35,166 bases of DNA, from contig JAJDYJ010000013.1 in NCBI GenBank assembly GCA_022822865.1, positions 1 to 35,166 of the forward strand, read 5' to 3'. Made by a program: the position numbers and the translations under genes. Position 1 is the first letter of the stretch. Every line of letters starts with the position of its first letter. A model generated the notes under the pieces. That model had not been told where the DNA came from. It ran no database searches and saw only the letters and a program-made list of their open reading frames with translations. This document shows, one piece after another, positions 7,993-16,220 of the stretch. This DNA is from Pseudomonadales bacterium. Lineage in GTDB: Bacteria; Pseudomonadota; Gammaproteobacteria; Pseudomonadales; Pseudohongiellaceae.

Positions 7993-9576
7993 ATGACATC
8001 CGAGAATTCCGCCCCGGTGCGCAGGGCGCTGATCACCGTATCCGACAAGACCGGCCTCGCGCCATTCGCCGCCTCGCTCGAACGGCTCGGCATCGAAATA
8101 CTCTCCACCGGCGGCACCCACAGGATGCTGCGCGAAGCCGGAATTCCGGCGATCGAAATTTCCGCCTACACCGGTTTTCCGGAGATGATGGACGGGCGCG
8201 TCAAGACCCTGCACCCGAAGATTCACGGCGGCATTCTCGCCCGCCGAGATATCGATCTGGAAGTCATGGAAGAGCATGGCATTCCGCCGATCGATCTGGT
8301 GGTGGCCAATCTCTATCCTTTCGAGCAGACCGTCAATCGGCCTGATTGCGAACTTGCGGACGCCATCGAAAACATCGATATCGGCGGCCCGACCTTGCTG
8401 CGGGCGGCGGCGAAGAATCACCGCTTCGTCGCGGTAGTGGTGAATCCCGCGGATTACGACCGCTTGATCGCGGCCCTCGAAGCCGGCGCCGGCTCGCTTG
8501 ACGAGGCCACGCGCTTCGAGCTTGCGGCCGCCGCTTTCGAACATACCGCCGCCTACGACGGCATGATCGCCAACTATCTCGGCGCCCGCCTCGCCGCGGA
8601 CGGCGCTGCCGACCGGTTCCCGCGCACATACAACAGGCAGTTCCACAAGCAGCAGGAACTGCGCTATGGCGAGAATCCGCATCAGGCGGCCGCTTTCTAT
8701 CGCGACCGCGAACCGCCCGCGGGCAGTATCGCCGGCGCCCGGCAATTGCAGGGCAAGACGCTCTCGTTCAACAACATCATGGACGCCGATACGGCGCTCG
8801 AATGCGTGAAGTCCTTCCGCAACTGCGCCTGCGTGATCGTCAAGCACGCCAATCCCTGCGGCGTGGCCGTGGCGGAAACGCCGCTGGCGGCTTATCGGGC
8901 AGCTTTTCAGACCGACCCGACTTCGGCTTTCGGCGGCATCATCGCCTTCAATCGGGAACTCGACGAAGAAACCGCCGCCTGTATTCTCGAGCAGCAATTC
9001 AGTGAAGTCATAGTCGCCCCTTCGGTCTCGGACGAGGCGCTGGCGGCCACGAGAGCGAAGCAGAACATCCGCGTACTCGCCTGCGGGCAATGGCCGGAGC
9101 AACGTCCCGCCGGCCAGGACCTGAAACGCGTCAACGGCGGCCTGCTCGTGCAGGACGCGGACGTGCATGAAACCACGCGGGACGAACTGAAGATCGTCAG
9201 CCGGCGCCGGCCGGACGAGAACGAATTGCGCGATCTGCTTTTCGCCTGGACCGTGGCGCAATACGTCAAGTCCAACGCCATCGTCTATTGCCGGGGACAG
9301 CAGACCATCGGCGTCGGCGCGGGCCAGATGAGCCGGGTCTACAGCGCCCGCATCGCCGGTATCAAGGCGCAGGACGAGAAACTCGAAGTGGCCGGCTCGG
9401 TGATGGCCTCGGATGCTTTCTTTCCGTTCCGCGACGGCATCGACGCCGCGGCGGCGGCTGGCGTCACCGCGGTGATTCAGCCCGGCGGCTCGATGCGCGA
9501 CGAGGAAACGATCGCCGCCGCCGACGAACACGGCATGGCCATGGTCTTCACCGGCATACGCCATTTTCGGCACTGA
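7993..9576 (+). CDS. purH: Bifunctional AICAR formyltransferase / IMP cyclohydrolase PurH
   Basis: PurH performs the last two steps of IMP synthesis: formylation of AICAR with 10-formyl-tetrahydrofolate and ring closure to IMP. The 527-residue protein has the N-terminal MGS-like cyclohydrolase domain ([11 protein letters not shown] at 12-22, [19 protein letters not shown] at 71-80) and the C-terminal transformylase domain with catalytic Lys284-His285 in VKHANPCG and [11 protein letters not shown] at about 223-233. The ending FTGIRHFRH is typical. Length matches the family. It lies 11 bases after fis and 13 bases before purD, the standard purHD pair. I saw no purine riboswitch in the short leader. 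Confidence 0.96.
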   Translation: MTSENSAPVRRALITVSDKTGLAPFAASLERLGIEILSTGGTHRMLREAGIPAIEISAYTGFPEMMDGRVKTLHPKIHGGILARRDIDLEVMEEHGIPPIDLVVANLYPFEQTVNRPDCELADAIENIDIGGPTLLRAAAKNHRFVAVVVNPADYDRLIAALEAGAGSLDEATRFELAAAAFEHTAAYDGMIANYLGARLAADGAADRFPRTYNRQFHKQQELRYGENPHQAAAFYRDREPPAGSIAGARQLQGKTLSFNNIMDADTALECVKSFRNCACVIVKHANPCGVAVAETPLAAYRAAFQTDPTSAFGGIIAFNRELDEETAACILEQQFSEVIVAPSVSDEALAATRAKQNIRVLACGQWPEQRPAGQDLKRVNGGLLVQDADVHETTRDELKIVSRRRPDENELRDLLFAWTVAQYVKSNAIVYCRGQQTIGVGAGQMSRVYSARIAGIKAQDEKLEVAGSVMASDAFFPFRDGIDAAAAAGVTAVIQPGGSMRDEETIAAADEHGMAMVFTGIRHFRH

Positions 9577-9589
9577 GGACGACCGTCAC

Positions 9590-10876
9590 ATGAAAGTACT
9601 CGTAATCGGTTCCGGCGGTCGCGAACACGCCCTGGCCTGGAAATGCGCACAATCGCCCGATGTGGAAAAGGTATACGTGGCGCCGGGCAATGGCGGCACC
9701 GGGACGGAAAGCAAACTCGAAAACGTTCCCATTGGCGTGATGGATTTTGCCGCCCTGGCCGATTTCGCCCGGGAGCGGGATGTGGCGCTTACCGTCGTCG
9801 GCCCGGAAGCTCCATTGGTCGACGGCGTCACCGACTATTTTCAGCAGCAGGGTCTTGCCTGCTTCGGCCCGGTAGCGAAGGCCGCTCGGCTTGAAGGCTC
9901 GAAGTCTTTCAGCAAGGATTTCATGCGCCGTCACGGCGTTCCCACCGCCGCCTATGAAGTCTTCACCGAGGCGGCGCCCGCCGCGGAATTCGTGCGAGAG
10001 CATGGCGCGCCCATTGTGGTCAAGGCCGATGGCCTCGCCGCGGGCAAGGGCGTAACCGTGGCCCGAACCGAAGAAGAAGCCATCGCCACGATCAAAGACA
10101 TGCTGTCGGGCAATCGCTTCGGCGAAGCCGGGCATCGCGTGGTGGTCGAAGAATTTCTTGCGGGCGAAGAAGCGAGTTTCATCGTCATGAGCGATGGCTT
10201 AAACATCTTGCCCATGGCTACTTCCCAGGATCACAAGGCGCGGGACGACGGCGACAAGGGACCCAATACCGGCGGCATGGGCGCTTATTCACCGGCGCCC
10301 GTTGTAACCGGTGAAGTTCACGAGCGCATCATGGACCAGGTGATCCGCCCCACCATCGCCGGCATGGCGGCCGACGGTCATCCCTATGTCGGGTTTCTCT
10401 ACGCCGGCCTGATGATTTCGCCCGACGGCGAGGTCAACGTGGTCGAATTCAATTGCCGCTTCGGCGACCCGGAAGCCCAGCCGATCATGATGCGATTGCA
10501 ATCGGATCTGGCCGAACTTTGCATTGCGGCGCTCAGCGGCGACCTCGACAAGGTCACAACGCAATGGGACCCGCGCTCCTGCCTCGGTGTAGTGCTTGCC
10601 GCCGGCGGCTATCCGGGAAGTTATGCCAAGGGCGCCGCGATTTCGGGACTGGACAGCGATCCCGGCGAAGACCGCAAGGTTTTTCATGCCGGCACTTCGC
10701 GCAAGAACGGCGCTGTCCTTACCAACGGCGGCCGGGTGCTTTGCGCCGCCGCCCTCGGCGCAGACATCGCCGCCGCGCAAAAGGCGGCCTATGAACTCAC
10801 CCGAAGCATTCACTGGGACGGCGTCCAGTTCCGGGGCGATATCGGCTATCGCGCCGTGGCCCGGGAGAAACGCTGA
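9590..10876 (+). CDS. purD: Phosphoribosylamine-glycine ligase PurD
   Basis: PurD (GAR synthetase) joins glycine to 5-phosphoribosylamine with ATP in step two of purine synthesis. The 428-residue ATP-grasp protein begins MKVLVIGSGGREHALAWK, with VYVAPGNGGT shortly after. It shows VVGPEAPLVDG, the nucleotide-binding VKADGLAAGKGV segment near residue 145, GGMGAYSPAP, and the metal-binding EFNCRFGDPEAQ near 285. All hallmark motifs are intact and the length is normal. Together with purH it forms the operon end; a perfect small hairpin follows at 10914-10932 before coq7. Confidence 0.96.
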   Translation: MKVLVIGSGGREHALAWKCAQSPDVEKVYVAPGNGGTGTESKLENVPIGVMDFAALADFARERDVALTVVGPEAPLVDGVTDYFQQQGLACFGPVAKAARLEGSKSFSKDFMRRHGVPTAAYEVFTEAAPAAEFVREHGAPIVVKADGLAAGKGVTVARTEEEAIATIKDMLSGNRFGEAGHRVVVEEFLAGEEASFIVMSDGLNILPMATSQDHKARDDGDKGPNTGGMGAYSPAPVVTGEVHERIMDQVIRPTIAGMAADGHPYVGFLYAGLMISPDGEVNVVEFNCRFGDPEAQPIMMRLQSDLAELCIAALSGDLDKVTTQWDPRSCLGVVLAAGGYPGSYAKGAAISGLDSDPGEDRKVFHAGTSRKNGAVLTNGGRVLCAAALGADIAAAQKAAYELTRSIHWDGVQFRGDIGYRAVAREKR

Positions 10877-10913
10877 TTCTGCCAGGTTTTCGGCAAATGC
10901 TGCCTCGTCGCAT

Positions 10914-10932
10914 GCAAAATCTTCGATTTTGC
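10914..10932. other. Perfect hairpin between purD and coq7
   Basis: GCAAAATC and GATTTTGC form a perfect 8-base-pair stem around the loop TTC, 38 bases after the purD stop. It is followed at once by a -10-like TAGAAT, not by a T-run, though the stem itself contains TTTT. It could be a weak terminator for purHD, an operator, or both. Confidence 0.45.
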
Positions 10933-10938
10933 TAGAAT
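10930..10938 (+). promoter_or_regulatory. Extended -10 element directly before coq7
   Basis: TGCTAGAAT is a TGn extended -10 with a 5/6 match to TATAAT. Its last base is six bases before the A of the coq7 ATG (10945). Transcription would be expected to start at or next to that A, giving a leaderless or nearly leaderless mRNA. There is no Shine-Dalgarno between the box and the ATG. Confidence 0.4.
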
Positions 10939-10944
10939 TCAGGC

Positions 10945-11592
10945 ATGAGCCGCCCCACTGAACATTCCCTGGTCGACCGCCTGCTGATCGGATTCGATGA
11001 AGCGCTGCGCACCTGCGTGCCGGGCTCCAGCCACGCCGAACGGGAATCTCCGGGGCAAGCCCAGCCCGATTCGGAACTGGACGAATCCCAGGCGCGCCAC
11101 GTGGCCGGACTCATGCGTATCAACCACACCGGCGAAGTCTGCGCCCAGGCGCTGTATCGCGGCCAGGCCGCCACCGCACGCCTCGGCGAAGTCCGTGAAT
11201 CCATGGAAGAAGCCGCGGCGGAAGAAATCGACCACCTCGTCTGGTGCGAACAGCGGCTAGACGCCCTCGGTTCGCGCCCCAGCCTGTTCAATCCGCTCTG
11301 GTACGGAATGTCATTCGGCCTCGGCGCGGTCGCGGGCCTGGCCGGCGACCGCTGGAGCCTCGGCTTCGTCGCCGAAACCGAAAAGCAGGTCTGCGAACAT
11401 CTCGAAGATCACCTGCAAAAGCTGCCGGAAGACGACCACAAGAGCCGCGCCATTCTCGAACAGATGCTCATCGACGAGGAAAAACACGGCACTACCGCCA
11501 AACAGGCCGGTGGCGCCGACCTGCCCGAACCTGTGCGCGCCGCCATGACCGCCATGGCGGGAGTAATGAAACAAGTCACCTACCGCATCTAG
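10945..11592 (+). CDS. coq7: 2-polyprenyl-3-methyl-6-methoxy-1,4-benzoquinol monooxygenase Coq7
   Basis: Coq7 is a membrane-associated di-iron hydroxylase that adds the C6 hydroxyl in ubiquinone synthesis, replacing the flavin enzyme UbiF of enterobacteria. The 215-residue protein carries the two E-x-x-H half-sites of a ferritin-like bundle: Glu64 in [15 protein letters not shown], Glu94 and His97 in EEIDHLVW, a Glu in [16 protein letters not shown], and Glu/His in DEEKHGTTA. The hydrophobic [16 protein letters not shown] segment is the membrane-contact helix. The gene converges with osmC: the two stop codons share the palindrome CTAG (11589-11592). In Pseudomonas, as I recall, coq7 also lies near an osmC gene and trpGDC. 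Confidence 0.93.
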   Translation: MSRPTEHSLVDRLLIGFDEALRTCVPGSSHAERESPGQAQPDSELDESQARHVAGLMRINHTGEVCAQALYRGQAATARLGEVRESMEEAAAEEIDHLVWCEQRLDALGSRPSLFNPLWYGMSFGLGAVAGLAGDRWSLGFVAETEKQVCEHLEDHLQKLPEDDHKSRAILEQMLIDEEKHGTTAKQAGGADLPEPVRAAMTAMAGVMKQVTYRI

Positions 11593-12014
11593 CCGGATTC
11601 GCTCACGATCTCGTAGTCGTGGGTGATCTTTACGCCGCCCTGTTTCAGCATGATCGAGGCCGAACAGTACTTTTCGGCGGACAGTTCGACCGCGCGGGCG
11701 ACTTGCGCTTCGCTGAGATTTTCGCCGGCGATGCGGAAATGCAGGTGGATCGATTCGAATACCGCGGGCACGGCGTCGGCTCGCTCGGCGCTGACACTGG
11801 CCTCGCAGCGGGTGATCTGCTGGCGGGCCTTGCGCAGGATCGTCACCACGTCATAGCTCGAACAACTGGCGACGCCGAGGGCGACGAGTTCCATCGGCCG
11901 CATGCCCATGTTGCGGCCGCCGCCTTCCGCGGCGCCGTCGATGACCACCGCGTGGCCGCTGCCGGATTCCGCCACGAACATGACGTCTTCAACCCAGTTC
12001 ACTCGTGCTTGCAT
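11589..12014 (-). CDS. OsmC family peroxiredoxin-like protein
   Basis: OsmC/Ohr proteins reduce organic hydroperoxides using two cysteines. The 141-residue protein has the family plan with Cys51 in [11 protein letters not shown] on the central helix and Cys117 in KYCSASIML, the usual redox pair. [11 protein letters not shown] before Cys51 is typical of the YhfA-like branch rather than classical Ohr, so a general thiol role is as likely as hydroperoxide detoxification. A GGAGA site lies ahead of the ATG at 12014. It starts 15 bases after trpC and so is probably the last gene of the trpGDC transcript. A crp/vfr gene normally stands between trpC and osmC in Pseudomonas; it is absent here. Confidence 0.85.
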   Translation of the reverse strand: MQARVNWVEDVMFVAESGSGHAVVIDGAAEGGGRNMGMRPMELVALGVASCSSYDVVTILRKARQQITRCEASVSAERADAVPAVFESIHLHFRIAGENLSEAQVARAVELSAEKYCSASIMLKQGGVKITHDYEIVSESG

Positions 12015-12029
12015 TGCTGTCTCTCCAGA

Positions 12030-12845
12030 TCATTCCCGGCCGGCGGCCGCGCCGCGCAGCATGTTTCGCAATTCCGCGCCCGGTTCGGGAGCGCGCATGA
12101 AAGTTTCGCCGATGAGAAAACCGTAAACGCCCCGATCCATCATCATGCGCATGTCTCCCGATCCGCCGATGCCGCTTTCGGTGATGAGCAGACGGTCGGC
12201 CGGAACGTGCTTGAGCAGATCGAGAGTGGTGTCGAGGCTGGTGTGGAAGTTGCGCAAGTCGCGATTGTTGATGCCGATCAATTCGCAATCCAGCAATAAT
12301 GCGCGTTCGAGTTCGTCGCGGTCGTGGACTTCAACCAGCACGTCCAGCTTCAGTTCGGCGGCGCAGGCGGCGAGTTCGGCCATTTCCGTATCGGCCAGCG
12401 CCGCCGCGATCAGCAAGACGCAGTCGGCGCCGGCCAGACGCGACTCGGCGATCTGCCAAGGGTCGATCATGAAATCCTTGCGCAGCAACGGCAGGTCCGC
12501 GGCGGCGCGCGCCGCGCGTAAATCATCAAGATTGCCTTGGAAGTACCTGGCGTCGGTGAGAACCGACAGGCAGGCTGCGCCGGCTGCGGCATAGTCCGCG
12601 GCATGACGGGCGGCGTCGAAGTCTTCCCGGATGAGACCTTTCGAGGGCGATGCGCGCTTGATCTCGGCGATCACTGCCGGGATGCCGTTGGCGATACTCT
12701 CGCGCAAGGCGCCGGAAAAATCGCGCGGAGCGGGCGCATCGGTCAGTTCGGCTTCGATACTCGCCACCGGGCGGGCCGCTTTGGCCGCGGCTACCTCGCT
12801 GCGCTTGTGGGCGATGATTTCCGCGAGAATGCCGGCAGAGTTCAT
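12030..12845 (-). CDS. trpC: Indole-3-glycerol phosphate synthase TrpC
   Basis: TrpC closes the indole ring, converting CdRP to indole-3-glycerol phosphate in tryptophan synthesis. The 271-residue (beta/alpha)8 barrel shows ILAEIIAHKRSEV at the N-terminus, the catalytic EIKRASPSKG (61-70, Lys63), LRKDFMIDPWQI, the INNRDLRNF strand, and the phosphate-binding SGIGG near residue 210. I chose the ATG at 12845; a GTG nine bases upstream (12854) is also possible and would leave 5 bases to the trpD stop. This is a stand-alone TrpC, not fused to TrpF as in enterobacteria. It follows trpD in the trpG-trpD-trpC order. Confidence 0.95.
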   Translation of the reverse strand: MNSAGILAEIIAHKRSEVAAAKAARPVASIEAELTDAPAPRDFSGALRESIANGIPAVIAEIKRASPSKGLIREDFDAARHAADYAAAGAACLSVLTDARYFQGNLDDLRAARAAADLPLLRKDFMIDPWQIAESRLAGADCVLLIAAALADTEMAELAACAAELKLDVLVEVHDRDELERALLLDCELIGINNRDLRNFHTSLDTTLDLLKHVPADRLLITESGIGGSGDMRMMMDRGVYGFLIGETFMRAPEPGAELRNMLRGAAAGRE

Positions 12846-12859
12846 GACGGCCACTCGTT

Positions 12860-13888
12860 TCAGGCGCCAAGGGACTGGCTGAGATCGACCAATTCCCGGA
12901 ACTTGTCCACCGCCATGCCGCCTTGCTGGACGGCGACGGCCCTGGCGACTCCCGCCGCCGGATCTTCGCTGAGCCCGGCGGCGTAAATCGCGGCGCCGGC
13001 ATTGAGCGCCACAAGTTGCGCGGCCTTTTCGTGTTCCCAGCCCAGCGCCCGATTGACCAGTTCCAGGCTTGCCGCCGGACTGTCGACGCGCAGGTCGTCG
13101 ATGTCGCGTGCCCGCTCAAACCCCAGGGCTTCCGGCGTGAGCTGGAATTCGCGGATATCGCCGTCTTTCAATTCGCCGACCCTGGTGGCGGCGGCGATGC
13201 TGATCTCGTCGAGCCCGTCTTCCGCCGCCACGATCAGCACATGTTCGCTGCCGAGTTCCCTGAGCACTTCGAGCAAGGGCCTGATCCAGGCGCCGTCGAA
13301 CACGCCCATGAGCTGGTTCGGCGCCCCCGCCGGATTGGTCAGCGGCCCGAGCAGATTGAATACGGTGCGCACGCCGATCTCGCGGCGCGCCGCGATGACG
13401 TGTTTCATGGCGCCGTGATGGGCCGGCGCGAACATGAAGCCAACGCCGACCCGGTCGATCAGTTCGCCGACCTGATCCGGCCCCAGGGCGAGATTGTATC
13501 CGGCCGCCTCGAGAACATCGGCGCTGCCGCTCTTGCTCGTCGCGCCGCGGTTGCCATGCTTGGCGACTCGCGCGCCGGCGCAGGCGGCGACCATCGCGGC
13601 CGCGGTGGAAACATTGAACTTGCCGGCGCCGCTGCCGCCGGTGCCGCAAGTGTCGACGAGATGCGAGCGGTCGCCGACTTTCACCGGAGTCGCCAGTTCG
13701 CGCATGACCCGGGCCGCGCCGAAAATCTCCGCCGCCTTGACGCCTTTCATCTGCAGGCCGACCAGGAAAGCGGCGTTCTGGGCGTCGGTGGTCTCGCCCG
13801 ACATGACATGGGTCATGACCTCGACCATTTCCGGAGCGGCCAGATCGCCGCCGCCGGTCACCCGCCTGATCGCATCTTTGATGTTCAT
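12860..13888 (-). CDS. trpD: Anthranilate phosphoribosyltransferase TrpD
   Basis: TrpD transfers phosphoribose from PRPP to anthranilate. The 342-residue type III phosphoribosyltransferase has the PRPP/Mg-binding DTCGTGGSGAGKFNVST (79-95), the KHGNRGATSKSGSAD segment (110-124), the anthranilate-contacting MFAPAHHGAMKHV, and NLLGPLTNPA. Length and motifs are normal. It is not fused to the glutaminase, unlike the enterobacterial TrpGD fusion. Only two bases separate it from the trpG stop, so the two are translationally linked. Confidence 0.96.
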   Translation of the reverse strand: MNIKDAIRRVTGGGDLAAPEMVEVMTHVMSGETTDAQNAAFLVGLQMKGVKAAEIFGAARVMRELATPVKVGDRSHLVDTCGTGGSGAGKFNVSTAAAMVAACAGARVAKHGNRGATSKSGSADVLEAAGYNLALGPDQVGELIDRVGVGFMFAPAHHGAMKHVIAARREIGVRTVFNLLGPLTNPAGAPNQLMGVFDGAWIRPLLEVLRELGSEHVLIVAAEDGLDEISIAAATRVGELKDGDIREFQLTPEALGFERARDIDDLRVDSPAASLELVNRALGWEHEKAAQLVALNAGAAIYAAGLSEDPAAGVARAVAVQQGGMAVDKFRELVDLSQSLGA

Positions 13889-13890
13889 TC

Positions 13891-14472
13891 TTACCCGGTC
13901 CTGTCGAGAAAATTTTTCAATAGCGCATGCCCATGTTCGCTGACGATCGATTCCGGGTGAAACTGCACGCCTTCCACATCGAACCGCCGATGCCGCACGC
14001 CCATGATTTCCTCCCGCTCGCCGCCGATTTCAGTCCAGGCCGTCACTTCCAGGCAGTCGGGCAGGCTCCCGGCCTCGATCACCAGCGAATGATAACGCGT
14101 GGCGGTGAACGGGCTCGGCAGCCCTTCGAACACGCCCGCGCCGGTATGATGAATCTCGCTCAACTTGCCATGCATGACGCGGCCGGCGCGCACGATTCGC
14201 CCGCCGAACTGCTGGCCGATGCTCTGATGACCGAGACAGATGCCGAGAATCGGAATCTCGCCGGCGAAGCGTTCGACCAGCGCCAGCGAAATCCCCGCCT
14301 CGTCCGGCGTACACGGCCCGGGCGAAATGACGATCTGCCGCGGCCGCAATTCGGCGATCCGTTCGAGACTGATCTCGTCGTTGCGGAACACCTCGACTTC
14401 CACGCCGAGTTCGCCAAGATATTGCACGACGTTCCAGGTGAACGAGTCGTAATTGTCGATCATCAACAGCAT
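13891..14472 (-). CDS. trpG: Anthranilate synthase component II (glutamine amidotransferase) TrpG
   Basis: TrpG hydrolyses glutamine and channels ammonia to TrpE for anthranilate synthesis; the same subunit often serves aminodeoxychorismate synthase (PabA). The 193-residue class I amidotransferase has the nucleophile Cys79 in [11 protein letters not shown], the oxyanion [10 protein letters not shown], and the His172/Glu174 pair in FHPESI. I chose the ATG at 14472 because the family starts [14 protein letters not shown]; the frame is open to 14565 but that extension is unrelated. It heads the trpGDC operon. Since folate genes in this window include no pabA, a dual role is plausible but inferred. 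Confidence 0.93.
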   Translation of the reverse strand: MLLMIDNYDSFTWNVVQYLGELGVEVEVFRNDEISLERIAELRPRQIVISPGPCTPDEAGISLALVERFAGEIPILGICLGHQSIGQQFGGRIVRAGRVMHGKLSEIHHTGAGVFEGLPSPFTATRYHSLVIEAGSLPDCLEVTAWTEIGGEREEIMGVRHRRFDVEGVQFHPESIVSEHGHALLKNFLDRTG

Positions 14473-14695
14473 GGGTGTCCCATCCGGGTCGCTAGCGCCG
14501 CACATGCTATCAGAATTCACGAAAACACAGTCCATGCGCTGAAAATTACCCCGTGCCGCCAGCAAGCTGTAAAGCGGTCATCAAACCGGACATCGAAGCG
14601 GACGCATGCTGCACGTAACGCTGTGTAATTAACTGTTCTACCGAAAAATATTGTTAAATCCTATCCGGACATTGAAGAGGACATTTCCACGGCCC
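14473..14695. other. Divergent intergenic region between trpG and the photolyase gene
   Basis: The region must carry promoters for both trpG (minus) and the photolyase gene (plus), but no clear -35/-10 pair stands out on either strand. It contains an imperfect direct repeat of 18 bases: CCGGACATCGAAGCGGAC at 14586-14603 and CCGGACATTGAAGAGGAC at 14665-14682, with two mismatches and a period of 79 bases. I see no leader-peptide attenuator with tandem Trp codons and no LexA box. Confidence 0.4.
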
Positions 14696-16138
14696 ATGAA
14701 TAGTCTCCTTGAGTCAGTAGATGACCCCACGCCTTTGACCGTAATGTGGTTTCGGCAGGATTTGCGGTTGCGGGACAATCCGGCGCTTTGCGCGGCGGCG
14801 TCCTCGGGGACGGTGCTGCCGGTCTATATCCTCGATGACGAAAATGCCGGCGCATGGAAGATGGGCGGAGCGTCGCGGTGGTGGCTGCATCATTCGCTCA
14901 AGCGGCTCGATGAGTCGCTGGACGGCAGGCTTTGGATCCTGCGGGGCGATGCGGAACGCGAACTGCTCAAGCTGAGTGCCGCATTACCCGTGCGCAAGGT
15001 TGTCTGGAACCTCTGTTACGAACCCTGGCGGAAACGGCGGGACGAAGGTATCGAAAAAGCCCTGCCCGAAGCTGGCGTCGAGACCGAAACCTGTAACGGC
15101 TCTCTGCTCCGGGAACCTTCGGAGATAAGCACCAGAACCGGAAAGCCATACGGAGTGTTCACGCCTTTCCATCGCTATCTGCTCACGATTACCGCTCCGG
15201 ACCGGACGCTGTCCGTTCCACCGAAATTGAGTCTGGCGCAATGCACCCAACCCGCCGGCCGCATCGACAAACTCGAACTCAAACCCCGGATTCCCTGGGA
15301 CGCTGGCCTGAAACAGCGCTGGACCCCCGGCGAGGCGTCGGCACAGAGCCAACTGCGGAAATTTCTCGATAGCAGCGCCGGGGAATACAACGCAAGGCGC
15401 GACTACCTTGCCGATGAAGCCGTGTCTTCGCTTTCGCCCCATCTGCATTTCGGCGAAATCAGTCCGAACCAGGTCTGGCGGGACACCTGGTCGGCGGAAG
15501 CCGGCGACGGCGGCGACTCGTTCATCCGGCAACTTTGCTGGCGCGAGTTCAGCTATCACTTGCTGTATCACTACCCGGATTTCGCCGGGAAAAACTGGAA
15601 AAGGGAATTCGACGAATTTCCCTGGCGTGAAGACCCGGAATCGCTGCATCGCTGGCAGGAAGGCGCAACCGGCGTGCCGCTGGTCGATGCAGGCATGCGG
15701 GAATTGTGGGCAACCGGCGCCATGCACAATCGCGCGCGCATGGTCACGGCGTCGTTTCTCACCAAGAACCTGCTCATTCACTGGCGGCATGGCGCGGACT
15801 GGTTCTGGGATTGCCTCGTCGACGCCGATCTGGCGAACAACAGTTTCGGCTGGCAATGGGTCGCGGGCAGCGGCGCCGACGCCGCGCCTTATTTCCGCGT
15901 CTTCAATCCGGTGCTGCAATCGCGAAAGTTCGATCCGGATGGAAAATATCTGCGGCGCTGGCTTCCGGAGTTGAGCCGCTTGCCCGACAGGCACATCCAC
16001 GCGCCCTGGGAGGCCGGCTCGGGCGTTCTGCGCGAGGCCGGCGTAAGACTCGATGAAAACTATCCCCGCCCGATCGTCGACCTGCGCGCGTCCCGCGAAC
16101 GCGCCCTGGCCGCCTGGCGGACAACCCGCCGCACTTAA
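14696..16138 (+). CDS. phrB: Deoxyribodipyrimidine photolyase
   Basis: This 480-residue flavoprotein repairs cyclobutane pyrimidine dimers with blue or near-UV light. The N-terminal Rossmann-like photolyase domain begins MWFRQDLRLRDNPAL (17-31). The C-terminal FAD-binding domain has HLHFGEISPNQVWRD, QLCWREFSYHLLYHYP near 279, DAGMRELWATGAMHNRARM near 331, and NSFGWQWVAGSGADAAPYFR near 382, with the conserved Trp and Asn residues of class I CPD photolyases. I took the ATG at 14696; a TTG at 14651 or the ATG at 14744 are alternatives, and the nearest purine-rich site (AGAGGA) sits rather far upstream. The gene stands alone on the plus strand between trpE and trpGDC. A cryptochrome-like role cannot be excluded from sequence. 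Confidence 0.93.
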   Translation: MNSLLESVDDPTPLTVMWFRQDLRLRDNPALCAAASSGTVLPVYILDDENAGAWKMGGASRWWLHHSLKRLDESLDGRLWILRGDAERELLKLSAALPVRKVVWNLCYEPWRKRRDEGIEKALPEAGVETETCNGSLLREPSEISTRTGKPYGVFTPFHRYLLTITAPDRTLSVPPKLSLAQCTQPAGRIDKLELKPRIPWDAGLKQRWTPGEASAQSQLRKFLDSSAGEYNARRDYLADEAVSSLSPHLHFGEISPNQVWRDTWSAEAGDGGDSFIRQLCWREFSYHLLYHYPDFAGKNWKREFDEFPWREDPESLHRWQEGATGVPLVDAGMRELWATGAMHNRARMVTASFLTKNLLIHWRHGADWFWDCLVDADLANNSFGWQWVAGSGADAAPYFRVFNPVLQSRKFDPDGKYLRRWLPELSRLPDRHIHAPWEAGSGVLREAGVRLDENYPRPIVDLRASRERALAAWRTTRRT

Positions 16139-16148
16139 CCTACTCGGA

Positions 16149-16175
16149 GCAAAACAAAACCACGTTTTGTTTTGC
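16149..16175. terminator. Perfect 12-bp hairpin between convergent phrB and trpE
   Basis: GCAAAACAAAAC and GTTTTGTTTTGC form a perfect 12-base-pair stem with the loop CAC. It lies 10 bases after the photolyase stop and 45 bases past the trpE stop, so it can serve both converging genes. The stem is A/T rich with T-runs on its 3' arm in both directions; it lacks the usual GC-rich base of an intrinsic terminator, so efficiency is uncertain. Confidence 0.6.
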
Positions 16176-16220
16176 GATAGAGAAATATTCCAGGACGGAA
16201 TTTTTCGGAGAAACAAGCAA

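Noticed and set aside
7978..9573. A 531-codon open frame opposite purH
   Set aside because: It mirrors PurH almost exactly in extent; composition is His/Arg/Ala-rich low-complexity as in other antisense frames, and no motif is recognised.
14473..14695. Trp leader-peptide attenuator before trpG
   Set aside because: No short frame with tandem Trp codons and no mutually exclusive hairpins followed by a T-run were found.
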